A stretch of 64,000 bases of DNA from Kitasatospora sp. MAP5-34. Its GTDB lineage: Bacteria; Actinomycetota; Actinomycetes; Streptomycetales; Streptomycetaceae. Numbering within the stretch: position 1 is the first letter of the stretch; each line of letters starts with the position of its first letter. Position numbers and translations under genes: made by a program. The stretch is from the NCBI RefSeq assembly GCF_029894335.1, contig NZ_JARXZC010000004.1:62001-126000 (forward strand), read 5' to 3'. This document shows positions 40,815 through 50,600 of this stretch, in pieces. Below the pieces are notes generated by a model, which was given only the letters and a program-made list of their open reading frames with translations, ran no database searches and was not told the origin of the DNA.

Positions 40815-43583
40815 TCAGAGCGCGCCCTTGCGTTGCAGGACGTTGTAGGAGATCCACCCCGGGAGTACCGGCAGCCAGAAGGTCAGGGCCCGGTAGAGGA
40901 AGACGGCCGGGGTGGCGGCCACCGGCGGTACGCCGGACAGGGTCAGTGCGCCGACCAGGGCGATCTCCACCGGGCCGATGCCGCCCGGGGTCGGGATGGC
41001 GGAGCCGGCCGCGTTGGCGGTCAGGAACACCACCGCGACGGCGGAGAAGCTCATCGACCAGCCGAAGGCCCGTACCGAGGCGTCCAGGCAGGCGGTGAAG
41101 CTCAGGGTCAGCAGGATGATCCCGCCGAAACCGGTGACCAGCTTGCTGGGCGTCTGCATCAGGTCGAGCATCCGGGGGACGACGCCGAAGAACAGCGAGC
41201 GCACCCGGGTCACCACGAACCGCCGCAGCGGCCCGACGGCGGCGACCACCAGTGCCAGTACGGCGGCCGTCAGCACCCCGATGATCACCGCGCGGGAGGC
41301 ACCGAGGTCCCCGTTGGTCTGGCTGCCGGTGATCAGGCCGAAGCAGAACAGCAGCCCCAGGTGTCCGGCGAGCCCGGCCAGCTGCGAGGCGCCGACGCTG
41401 GCGACCGCCTGGCCGGAGCGGATGCCCGCCTTCTGCAGGTAGCGGGTGTTCAGCGCGATGCCGCCGATCGCGGCGGGCGCCACCAGCTTCACGAACGACC
41501 CGGCGACCTGGGCGGCCACCGTACGCCGGAACGGCAGCCGCTCGGGTACGAAGCCGGTCAGGCTCATCGCCGCCGCGACGTAGCTGACGGCGGCGGCGGC
41601 CAGCGCGACCGCCGCCCAGGCCCAGTCCATCTGGGAGAGCTTGAGCTGCGCGGGCTTGACGGTGGTGAGCGTCAGGTAGGCGGCGAAGGTCAGCGCGATG
41701 ACCATGATCAGGGTCTTCGGCTTGAGCCGCTCCAGCTTCGCCGGAGCCATCGGGGCCTCCGGCGCGATCTGCAGGATCTGACCACGGATCCGGCTCAGCA
41801 GGTCCTCACCGGCGGTGGCGATGTCCTCCTCCGCCTGCTGCTGGGTGCGCTCGCCCGCTGCCACCTGTTCAAGGGCCAGCGCCTGCGCGGCGGCCTTGCG
41901 CTCCTTGCTCAGGCGCGTCAGGTCGATCCGGGTGCTGCGGCTCATCCCGACCGGCTGCAGCAGCGGCAGTGAGGCGGCGACCCGGTCGGCGCCGAGCACC
42001 GCGTTGGCCGTGGCCACCGCCCGCTCCGGTCCGACCCGCAGGGCGAAGGTGGTGAGCAGCTGGGCGACGTCGATCCGCAGCGTCAGGTCGCTGGCCGCGA
42101 TGTCGCCGCCGGACAGGTTGACCAGGCAGCCGGTCTTGTCGTCCACCACCAGCAGTGACTCGCCGGTGAGCCGCCGGTGTGCGATCCGGCGCTCGTGCAG
42201 TGCGCCGACCGACTCCCAGAGCGAGGCCATCACCTGGTCGGTGATCTCGTCGCCCGCCAGCTCGTCCAGGGTCCGGCCCGGGACCTGTTCGTACACCAGG
42301 ATCGCGGCGTCCGGGCCCAGCTCGGAGGTGGCCACCAGCTGCGGGGCCCGGGCACCCGAGGCGGCGGCCGCGTAGGCGATCAGCGCCTCCTGCTCCAGGG
42401 CCTGGCGCAGCGACTGCGGGCTGCGCCGGACGGCCACCGAGCGCAGCCGGAGCCTTCGCCAGGCGCGGTAGAAGAAGCCGGAGGCCTGCTGCTCGCGGTC
42501 GATGATGTGGACGTCCAGCGGTGGCCCGTCCTGCTGCTCGACGTAGTAGCGGCGGGTGCCGCCGGGCGCGTCGTAGGCCCGGTGCGCGCCGGCCGGGGCG
42601 AAGCCGACCTTGCGCAGTCCGAGCATCAGGTGGTTCCCGGTCGGGCGGATGTTCGGCGAGCCGATCGCGTACAGCGTGCCGTACGCGACGGACCAGCCGA
42701 TCAGTACCGTCAGGAGCAGCGACAGCAGCGTGGTGTAGCCGCTGACCAGTTCGGTGATGCCGCTGAGGATCACCACCACCCAGAGCGCCACCCGCCAGCG
42801 CGGACGGCTCGACATGCCGACCGCCGTCATATAGGCGATCACCGGAGCGAGATAGCCGTGCACCGGGTCGGTCAGCGTCCGGCTGCCGTCCGGCGGGAGC
42901 TGGGTGAGGGCCTCCCGGATGACCTTCGAGGCGCCCGCCGCGACCCACCAGTCGACGCCCAGCGAGACCCCGTACGCCAGCACCGAGGCGAGCACGCCGT
43001 CGGCGACCCGCAGCCCGTCGCGTTTGATCAGGCGTTCGACGGCGAAGGCGAGCGGCACGGCGAGTACGGCCACGCTCGACACCAGGGCGGCGACGGTGCT
43101 CAGCAGACCGGGGATCCGCTGGGTGTTGGCGGAGATGTCGAGCTCGAGGCCGGAGGTGGTCGAGACCGCGAAGGTGGCCAGCAGGAAGAGCGCGACGATG
43201 CCCATCACCCCGGCCAGGAACCGGATGAGGTCCGAGGGCCGGTGCGCGCGGGCCGCGAGCAGCGGCTCGTCCACGGCGAGGTGATCGCCGGTCGGAGGCT
43301 CGTCGGCCGCCACGCCCTGCTCCCCCTTGTGCGAATCCTGCCTGTGCGACTCCTGGTACGAGTCGGTGTGAAAGTCTCCGTGCGGTCGGGTGCGCGGTAG
43401 CGGTTCCGTCCGGGGTTCTGTCCGTGGTTCTGGGCGCGCTTCTGCTCGCGGTTCCGTCCGTGGCTGCTTCAGCAGTGAGATCCGTCGCGGCTCGTCCGGA
43501 GGGACCTGCGCCGAGGCCGCAAACCGGTCGGTGGCGGGCCCGACCGAGCCCTTGTCCACGTCCACGTCTGCCGTCCCGGTCAT
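40815..43583 (-). CDS. Lysylphosphatidylglycerol-synthase-type flippase fused to a degenerate kinase-like domain
   Basis: A 922-residue membrane protein. Residues 1-110 are disordered with repeated RTEPR units. A first membrane block follows (about 120-320), then a cytosolic domain (about 350-620) with protein/aminoglycoside-kinase-like segments: an expected Lys/Glu core, DAAILVYEQVPGRTLDEL (hinge-like) and ALHERRIAHRRLTGESLLV, where the HRD..N catalytic loop lacks Asp. LVNLSGGDIAASD replaces DFG, so it looks like a pseudokinase. The C-terminal 300 residues match the UPF0104/LPG-synthase membrane domain (AAIGGIALNTRYLQKAG, GSAIPTPGGIGPVEIALVGAL). A lipid or glycan flipping role is inferred. 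ATG 43583 is used. Confidence 0.85.
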   Translation of the reverse strand: MTGTADVDVDKGSVGPATDRFAASAQVPPDEPRRISLLKQPRTEPRAEARPEPRTEPRTEPLPRTRPHGDFHTDSYQESHRQDSHKGEQGVAADEPPTGDHLAVDEPLLAARAHRPSDLIRFLAGVMGIVALFLLATFAVSTTSGLELDISANTQRIPGLLSTVAALVSSVAVLAVPLAFAVERLIKRDGLRVADGVLASVLAYGVSLGVDWWVAAGASKVIREALTQLPPDGSRTLTDPVHGYLAPVIAYMTAVGMSSRPRWRVALWVVVILSGITELVSGYTTLLSLLLTVLIGWSVAYGTLYAIGSPNIRPTGNHLMLGLRKVGFAPAGAHRAYDAPGGTRRYYVEQQDGPPLDVHIIDREQQASGFFYRAWRRLRLRSVAVRRSPQSLRQALEQEALIAYAAAASGARAPQLVATSELGPDAAILVYEQVPGRTLDELAGDEITDQVMASLWESVGALHERRIAHRRLTGESLLVVDDKTGCLVNLSGGDIAASDLTLRIDVAQLLTTFALRVGPERAVATANAVLGADRVAASLPLLQPVGMSRSTRIDLTRLSKERKAAAQALALEQVAAGERTQQQAEEDIATAGEDLLSRIRGQILQIAPEAPMAPAKLERLKPKTLIMVIALTFAAYLTLTTVKPAQLKLSQMDWAWAAVALAAAAVSYVAAAMSLTGFVPERLPFRRTVAAQVAGSFVKLVAPAAIGGIALNTRYLQKAGIRSGQAVASVGASQLAGLAGHLGLLFCFGLITGSQTNGDLGASRAVIIGVLTAAVLALVVAAVGPLRRFVVTRVRSLFFGVVPRMLDLMQTPSKLVTGFGGIILLTLSFTACLDASVRAFGWSMSFSAVAVVFLTANAAGSAIPTPGGIGPVEIALVGALTLSGVPPVAATPAVFLYRALTFWLPVLPGWISYNVLQRKGAL

Positions 43584-43717
43584 CTGGTCTTGTCCTTGTA
43601 TCACCACTCACCGCCCCGAAGATGGTGGCATGCCCGGGCGGCCCTTGCTGGACAGGGGCCGCATCGGGCGCGGCGAATCCCTCGCACGGCGCCCCGGACT
43701 GGACCGGATGAGGAAAA

Positions 43718-44068
43718 ATGCCGCAGATGGAAGACAGTGTGCGCCCGGAGGGGCCTCCACCGTACGCGGAATCGGTGCTCGACCTCACCGAACGCATCCC
43801 GGCCGGGCGGGTGATGACCTACGGGGACGTCGCCGAGTACCTCGGTCAGGGCGGCCCGAGGCAGGTGGGCCGGGTGATGGCGCTGTACGGCGGCGCGGTG
43901 CCCTGGTGGCGGGTGATCCGGGCGGACGGGCGGCCGCTCCCCGGCCACGAGGACCGGGCCCTGGCCAACTACCGGGTGGAGGGGACGCCACTGCGTACGG
44001 TCGGCGGCGAGCCGAGAGTGGACCTGAAACACGCCCGCTGGGACGGCGACCAGCCCCCGGGGAAGTAG
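43718..44068 (+). CDS. Alkyltransferase-like protein (ATL), MGMT-related
   Basis: A 116-residue protein with the DNA-binding domain of O6-methylguanine-DNA methyltransferase: YAESVLDLTERIPAGRVMTYGDVAEYLG and GGPRQVGRVMALYGG. The active-site PCHR motif is replaced by PWWR (62-65), so the alkyl-accepting Cys is a Trp. Such ATL proteins bind O6-alkylguanine and flag it for nucleotide excision repair. The length, without the N-terminal MGMT domain, fits ATL. It lies just upstream of adnA as in the Rv3204-Rv3202c area. It is divergent from the flippase-like gene. Confidence 0.92.
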   Translation: MPQMEDSVRPEGPPPYAESVLDLTERIPAGRVMTYGDVAEYLGQGGPRQVGRVMALYGGAVPWWRVIRADGRPLPGHEDRALANYRVEGTPLRTVGGEPRVDLKHARWDGDQPPGK

Positions 44069-44243
44069 CAGCACCCAGGGAATCTGTCCGGTCGCCGTCG
44101 CGGCATGCCTGCCGGCGGGCGCGTCCGGCGGGCGGCGCGCCCCCTCTCCCGCCGATCCGGGTGCGGCGACGGGAAGTGCGGGGCAGGATCGTAGGCTCGA
44201 CGCGTACGGGCCCCGCCCGACCCGCCCGCCTCCCCAGCCCAGG

Positions 44244-47200
44244 ATGTCCGTGACCTCCCCCTTCCGTCTGGTGCGCAGCCCGCTCGCACAGCCCGCCCCA
44301 CCCACGCTGGACCCGTACCAGCAGGCGGTGGCCGAGCACGCGAGCGGCCCGCTGCTGGTGCTCGCGGGCCCGGGGACGGGGAAGACCACCACGCTCGTGG
44401 AGTCCGTCGTCCGGCGGATCGAGCGCGGCACCGACCCCGAACGCATCCTGGTGCTCACCTTCAGCCGCAAGGCGGCGATGGAGCTGCGCGACCGGATGAC
44501 CGGGCGGCTCGGCAGCGTGGGGGTGTCGCCGCAGGCCACCACCTTCCACTCGTTCTGCTACGCCCTGCTCCGCGCCCACCAGGACCCGGAGGCGTACGCC
44601 GAACCGTTGCGGCTGCTCTCCGGCCCCGAGCAGGACGTGATGGTCCGCGAGCTGCTCGCGGGCGACGCCGAGGACGCGAAGCAGGGTGTCGGCCGGATCA
44701 GCTGGCCGCTCGACCTGCGGGCCTGTCTGACCACCCGCGGCTTCGCCGACGAGGTCCGCGCGGTGCTGGCCCGCAGCCGCGAACTGGGTCTCGGCGAGGC
44801 CGAGCTGAGCCGGTTCGCCGACGGCGTGCAGCGCCCGGACTGGGCCGCCGCCGCGCACTTCCTCGCCGACTACCTCGACGTGCTCGACCTGCGCGGCGTG
44901 CTCGACTACGCCGAGCTGGTGCACCGCGCGGTACTGCTCGCCGAGCGCGCCGAGGTGGGGGCCGCGCTGCGCGAGCGGTACGAGGTGGTCTTCGTCGACG
45001 AGTACCAGGACACCGACCCCTCGCAGGTCCGGCTGCTCCGCCAGCTCTCGGGCGGCGGCCGGGACCTGGTCGCGGTCGGCGACCCGGACCAGTCGATCTA
45101 TGCCTTCCGGGGCGCCGACATCAACGGCATCCTCGACTTCCCGCAGTCCTTCCCGCAGGCCGACGGCAGCCCGGCCGAGGTCAAGGTGCTGCGGGTCTCC
45201 CGCCGCTCCGGCGCGGTGCTGCTGGCGGCCACCCGGGAACTGGCCCGCCGGATGCCGATGGGCCGGCTGCCCGCCGACAAGCTGGCCCAGCACCGCGCAC
45301 TGCTGCCCTCCCGCGAGGGCGGCCGGGCCGAGGTGTACACCTACCCGACGCCCGGCACCGAGCTGGACTCCATCGCCGACCTGCTCCGCCGCGCGCACCT
45401 GGAGGACGGGGTGCCGTGGGGCGAGATGGCCGTACTGGTCCGGGCGGGCTCCCGCTCGATCCCGGGCGTACGGCGGGCGCTGGGCGCGGCCGGGGTGCCG
45501 CTGGAGATCGACGGTGACGACCTGCCGCTCCGGGAGGAACCCGCCGTGGCCCCGCTGCTGCTCGCCCTCCGGGTCTGCGCCGAACCCGCCGAACTCTGCA
45601 CCGCCGAACTGGCCCACACCCTGCTCACCGGCCCGCTCGGCGGCCTGGACGGCTCCGACCTGCGGCGCCTCGGGCGCGCCCTGCGCGAGGAGGAACGCCA
45701 GGCGCTGCGGCACCGCCCGGGGCACGAATCGGAAGGCTCCGGGCCTGAGCCGGATCGCGTCCCTGAAAAAACCGTCCGCTCGGCGGAGGAGTTGATCCGG
45801 GAGGCGTTGGTCGAGCCCGAGCGGCTGGTCGCGATGGATCCCTCGTTCAGTCGGCGGGCCCGGGACCTCGGGGTGCTGCTGCGCAAGGTGCGGGAGTTGC
45901 TGGCCGGGGGCGGCGGCGCCGAGGAGGCGCTCTGGGAGCTCTGGGACGGCAGCCGTCGCTGGCGCGAGCGGCTGGAGCGGGCCGCCCTGCGCGGCGGTGC
46001 CGCCGGGCGGAACGCGGACCGGGACCTGGACGCGCTCTGCGCGCTGTTCGAAACGGCCGCGCGGGCGGAGGAGCAGCTTGCCGGTCATCGGAGCGCCCTG
46101 GACTTCCTGGCCGAGCTGGAGGCGCAGGACATCGCCGCCGACACCCTCACCGTGCGGGCGGTCCGGCCGGAGGCCGTCCGGCTGATGACCGCGCACCGGT
46201 CCAAGGGCCTGGAGTGGCGGGTGGTCGTGGTGGCCGGGGTCCAGGACGGGCTCTGGCCCGACCTGCGCCGCCGGGGCTCGCTGCTGGAGGCCGACCGGAT
46301 CGGCCGGGACGGGCTCGCCGAGCCGCTCTCCCCGGCCGCGCTGCTCGGGGAGGAGCGCCGGCTCTTCTACACCGCCGCGACCCGGGCGAGGGACCGGCTG
46401 ATCGTCACCGCCGTCAAGGCCCCGGCCGAGGACGGCGACGAGCCGTCCCGCTTCCTGCGCGAGCTGTACCGCGAGGAGCTCGACCCGCGTACGGGCAAGG
46501 TGCGCAGCCGTACCCCGCAGGTGATCGTCGAGGACATCACCCACCGCCCGCGCCGCCCGCTCGCGGTGTCCGCACTGGTCGCCGAGCTGCGGGCCGTCAC
46601 GGTGGACCCCGGGCGCAGCCCGGAGCTGCGGCGGGCGGCCGCCGAGCGGCTCGCCCAGCTGGCCGCCGCGCTGGACGAGGACGGGGCGCCGCTGGTGCCC
46701 GCCGCCCACCCGGACCGCTGGTGGGGCCTGACCGACCGGACGGACGTCCCCGAGCCGCTGCGCGAGCCCGGGCTGCCCGTACGGCTCTCCGGCAGCGGGC
46801 TGGAGCAGCTGGAGAACTGCTCGCTCCAGTGGTTCCTGGACAAGGACGTCAAGGCCGCGACCACCACCACGGCCGCCCAGGGCTTCGGCAACGTGGTGCA
46901 CGCGCTGGCCGACGAGGTCGGCTCCGGCCGCACCCCGGCGGACCTGGCGGTGCTGATGGAGCGGTTGGACGCGGTCTGGGACGCGCTGGCCTTCGACGCG
47001 CCGTGGAAGTCCCACCAGGAGAAGGACCAGGCGCGGGCCGCCCTGGAACGCTTCCTGCACTGGCACGTCCTGGAGCGCGGCCGGACCACCGTCGCCACCG
47101 AGCACGGCTTCGACCTCACCATCCCGGTCGGCGGCATCGACGTCCGGATCCGGGGCTCGATGGACCGGGTCGAGCGGGACGAGGCCGGCCGGGCGTACGT

Positions 47201-47570
47201 GGTCGACTTCAAGACCGGCAAGCAGATCCCCACCGAGAAGTCGCTGCCCGAGCACAAGCAGCTCGCGGTCTACCAGCTCGCCGTACGCAACGGCGCGCTT
47301 GCCGACCTGCCGGGGTTCGAGGACGGCGCGGCGTCCGGCGGCGCGGAGCTGGTCCACCTGCGGGAGCCCGCCAAGGGCACCGTCGAGGCACCGAAGGTCC
47401 AGCAGCAGGGGGCCCCGGACGGCGAGCCGTGGATCGAGAACCTGCTCGCGGACGCGGCCGGACGCGTCCTCGCGGAACGCTTCCTCCCGACGACGGGGGA
47501 CGGCTGCGCGCGGTGCTCGTTCCGCAGCAGCTGCTCGGCGCAGCGTGACGGCCAGCAGCTGATCGAGTAA
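44244..47570 (+). CDS. adnA: AdnA, helicase-nuclease subunit with Fe-S cluster motif
   Basis: A 1108-residue UvrD/AddAB-type protein. Motif I is LAGPGTGKTTT (about 40-50), then TFHSFCYALL, VVFVDEYQDTD (motif II), VAVGDPDQSIYAFRGAD (III), VRLMTAHRSKGLEW (V) and FYTAATRARDRLI (VI). The C-terminal RecB-like nuclease has VVDFKTGKQ and QLAVYQLAV. Cys859, Cys1088, Cys1091 and Cys1097 (CxxCx5C) form an AddB-type 4Fe-4S site. With AdnB it resects double-strand breaks before recombination. A TAGGCT -10 at 44192-44197 is about 46 bases before ATG 44244. It matches Rv3202c. Confidence 0.92.
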   Translation: MSVTSPFRLVRSPLAQPAPPTLDPYQQAVAEHASGPLLVLAGPGTGKTTTLVESVVRRIERGTDPERILVLTFSRKAAMELRDRMTGRLGSVGVSPQATTFHSFCYALLRAHQDPEAYAEPLRLLSGPEQDVMVRELLAGDAEDAKQGVGRISWPLDLRACLTTRGFADEVRAVLARSRELGLGEAELSRFADGVQRPDWAAAAHFLADYLDVLDLRGVLDYAELVHRAVLLAERAEVGAALRERYEVVFVDEYQDTDPSQVRLLRQLSGGGRDLVAVGDPDQSIYAFRGADINGILDFPQSFPQADGSPAEVKVLRVSRRSGAVLLAATRELARRMPMGRLPADKLAQHRALLPSREGGRAEVYTYPTPGTELDSIADLLRRAHLEDGVPWGEMAVLVRAGSRSIPGVRRALGAAGVPLEIDGDDLPLREEPAVAPLLLALRVCAEPAELCTAELAHTLLTGPLGGLDGSDLRRLGRALREEERQALRHRPGHESEGSGPEPDRVPEKTVRSAEELIREALVEPERLVAMDPSFSRRARDLGVLLRKVRELLAGGGGAEEALWELWDGSRRWRERLERAALRGGAAGRNADRDLDALCALFETAARAEEQLAGHRSALDFLAELEAQDIAADTLTVRAVRPEAVRLMTAHRSKGLEWRVVVVAGVQDGLWPDLRRRGSLLEADRIGRDGLAEPLSPAALLGEERRLFYTAATRARDRLIVTAVKAPAEDGDEPSRFLRELYREELDPRTGKVRSRTPQVIVEDITHRPRRPLAVSALVAELRAVTVDPGRSPELRRAAAERLAQLAAALDEDGAPLVPAAHPDRWWGLTDRTDVPEPLREPGLPVRLSGSGLEQLENCSLQWFLDKDVKAATTTTAAQGFGNVVHALADEVGSGRTPADLAVLMERLDAVWDALAFDAPWKSHQEKDQARAALERFLHWHVLERGRTTVATEHGFDLTIPVGGIDVRIRGSMDRVERDEAGRAYVVDFKTGKQIPTEKSLPEHKQLAVYQLAVRNGALADLPGFEDGAASGGAELVHLREPAKGTVEAPKVQQQGAPDGEPWIENLLADAAGRVLAERFLPTTGDGCARCSFRSSCSAQRDGQQLIE

Positions 47571-47584
47571 CGCCGGCCATGGTC

Positions 47585-47645
47585 GGGCGCGAGGCGGTAG
47601 GTGCGGCGCCGTTACTTCCGGTTTCGCGCAGTTCCCCGCGCCCCT
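47585..47645. repeat. Truncated long-hairpin element between adnA and adnB (hairpin family copy E)
   Basis: From 47589 to 47643 the sequence aligns with copy D at 40741-40793, including the complete right arm (TTCGCGCAGTTCCCCGCGCC, 47623-47642). The matching left-arm segment of about 13 bases is missing; only GCGCGA/TCGCGC can still pair. As a terminator it should be weak or dead, which fits its place inside an operon. Confidence 0.75.
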
Positions 47646-47665
47646 GGAATGTCGGCCCGAACAGT

Positions 47666-47671
47666 TAGGTT
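47666..47671 (+). promoter_or_regulatory. Candidate -10 element for a leaderless adnB transcript
   Basis: TAGGTT ends seven bases before the adnB GTG and there is no Shine-Dalgarno in that gap. No convincing -35 is seen, as at several other leaderless starts in this window. Confidence 0.45.
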
Positions 47672-47678
47672 TGGCGCT

Positions 47679-50600
47679 GTGCGCCCAGTACTCACCCACC
47701 CCGAGCAGCTCAAGGAGCTGCTCGGCATTCCCTTCAACCGGGAGCAGATGCTCGCCATCGGCGCCCCGCTGGAGCCTGCCGTGATCGTGGCGGGGGCCGG
47801 GTCGGGGAAGACCACGGTGATGGCGGCCCGGGTGGTGTGGCTGGTGGGGTCGGGGGCGGTGCGGCCGGAGGAGGTGCTCGGGCTCACGTTCACCAACAAG
47901 GCGGCGGGTGAGCTTGCGGAGCGGGTCCGGACGGCGCTGCTGCGGGCCGGGGTGATCGACCAGGACGAGGAGTCGCTCGGCGAGCCCGACATCTCCACGT
48001 ACCACGCGTTCGCCGGGCGGCTGCTCAAGGAGCACGGCCTGCGGATCGGTATCGAGCCGGATGTCCGGCTGCTCGCCGACGCCACCCGGTTCCAGCTGGC
48101 CGCCAAGGTGCTGCGCTCGGCCCGGGGGCCCTTCCCGGGGCTGACGGGTGCGTTCTCGGGCCTGGTCGCCGACCTGATCGCGCTGGACAGCGAGCTGGCC
48201 GAGCACCTGGTGGCCCCGGCGGAGCTGCGGGCCTTCGACACCGGCCTGCTGGACGAGCTGGCCGGCGCCAAGCTCAGCAACGACGACCTGCGGGCGATCC
48301 CGGTCACGGCGAGGGCCCGGCTGGAGCTGCTGCAGCTGGTGGAGGAGTACCGCCGCCGCAAGCAGGCCGCCAACCTGATGGACTTCGGCGACCAGATCGC
48401 CGCGTCCGCCCGTCTGGCCCAGCAGCGGCCCGAGGTCGGCGAGCTGCTGCGCGCGCAGTTCAGGGTGGTGCTGCTCGACGAGTACCAGGACACCTCCGTC
48501 GCCCAGCGCCTGATGTTGGCCGGTCTGTTCGGCGGGACCCCGCCCCGAGCCGAAGGGCGCGCCGGTGCCGAAAGCGAGGAACGCCGACGCCGGGTCGGAG
48601 CGCCCGGAGGCGAGTGGGTGAGTAGCGGCCACCCCGTCACGGCGGTCGGCGACCCGTGCCAGGCGATCTACGGCTGGCGCGGTGCCTCCGTCGCCAACCT
48701 GGACGACTTCCCCCGGCACTTCCCGCGCCGGGGCGGCACCCCCGCCATCCGGTACGCGCTCAGCGAGAACCGCCGCAGCGGCGGCCGGCTGCTCGCCTTC
48801 GCCAACCACCTCGCCACCGACCTGCGGGCCATGCACGAAGGTGTCGAGGCGCTGCGTCCGGCGCCCGGCGACGAGCAGCACGGGTTCGTCCGCTGCGCCC
48901 TGCTGCCCACCCACGCGGAGGAGATCGACTGGCTGGCCGACTCGATCGCCCACCTGGTCCGCACCGGCACCGCGCCCGGCCGGATCGCCGTGCTCTGCCG
49001 GGGTGGCGCGGCCTTCCCCGACATCCACGCGGCGCTGGTCGCCCGGGAGGTCCCGGTCGAGGTGGTCGGGCTCGGTGGGCTGCTGCAGCTGCCGGAGGTG
49101 GCGGACCTGGTCTCGGTCTGCGAGGTGCTGCAGGACCCGACGGCCAACGCCGCGCTGGTCCGGCTGCTGATCGGCCCGCGCTGGCGGATCGGCCCGCGCG
49201 ACCTCGCCCTGCTCGGCCGCCGGGCCACCGACCTGGTGCGGACGGGCCGTCCGGAGGGCGTGGACGCGCTGACCGCTGCTGTCGCCGAGACCGACCCGAC
49301 GGAGGTGGTCTCGCTCGCGGACGCGCTGGAGACCTTCCTCGACGCCGACCAGCCCGACGAGCTGCCGTTCTCCGCCGAGGCCCGGGTCCGCTTCGCCCGG
49401 CTGGCCCAGGAGATCCGCGAGCTGCGCCGCGCACTGGCCGAGCCGCTGATGGACGTGCTGCACCGGGTGCTCGCCGCGACCGGTCTGGAGGTCGAGCTCT
49501 CCGCCTCGCCGCTCGCGCTGGCCGCCCGCCGCCGGGAGACGCTGCACAGCTTCCTGGACGTCGCGGCCGGCTTCGCCGACCTGGACGGCGATCCGGGGCT
49601 CGCCGCCTTCCTGGCCTTCCTGCGGGCCGCGCAGGAGTACGAGCGCGGGCTCGACAACAGCCTGCCCGGCGGCGAGGACACCGTGAAGGTGCTCACCGTG
49701 CACAAGTCCAAGGGCCTGGAGTGGGACGTGGTGGCCGTCCCGAACCTGGTCAAGGACGTCTTCCCGGGCGGCAAGGGCCGCGAGCGGTGGACGAGTACGA
49801 AGCGCGTCCTGCCGCACAGCCTGCGCGGCGACGCGGCGACCCTGCCGGACCTGGACAGCTGGGCCCCGAAGGAGATGACGCTCTTCAAGAAGGAGATGGC
49901 GCAGCACTCGACGACGGAGGAACTCCGGCTCGGGTACGTCGCGTTCACCCGCCCGCGCTCGCTGCTGCTCGCCTCCGGCCACTGGTGGGGCCCGAGCCAG
50001 AAGCGCCGCCGAGGCCCGTCGAGCTTCCTGCAGGAGCTGCGCGAGCACTGCGAGCGGCCCGGTTGCGGCGAGATCGAGCACTGGGCCGAGGCCCCGGCGC
50101 CGGACGCCGAGAACCCCGCGCTGACCAGTACGGTCGAGACGCCCTGGCCGCTGCCGCTGGACCCGGCCGCCCAGCTGGCCCGCCGCCGGGTCGCGGCGGT
50201 GGTGCAGCGCAGGCTGGCGGGCGAGCCGGCCCCCGAGCCCGAGCAGCTGGCCCCTGAGGACCAGCGCCAGGCGGACTCCTGGGACCGCGATCTGACCGCG
50301 CTGCTCGGCGAGTTGGCGCGCTCCCGGCGGGCCGTCCGGGAGGTTCCGCTGCCGGCCACGATGTCGGCGTCCCAGCTGATGCGCCTCGCCGCCGATCCGG
50401 ACGGCTTCGCCCGCGAGCTGGCCCGCCCGATGCCCCGCGCGCCGCAGCCCGCCGCCCGCCGGGGCACGCGCTTCCACGCCTGGGTGCAGTCCAGGATCGA
50501 GCCCCTGATGCTGATCGAGCCAGGCGCCCTGCCGGGGGTGGACGACGACGGGATCGAGGACGAGCGGGACCTCGAACGCCTCAAGGAGGCCTTCCTGCGC

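Noticed and set aside
5923..47645. The hairpin family as insertion sequences or MITEs
   Set aside because: Element size (60-90 bp), lack of target-site duplications visible at the ends and restriction to gene ends fit terminators better. No transposase is in the window.
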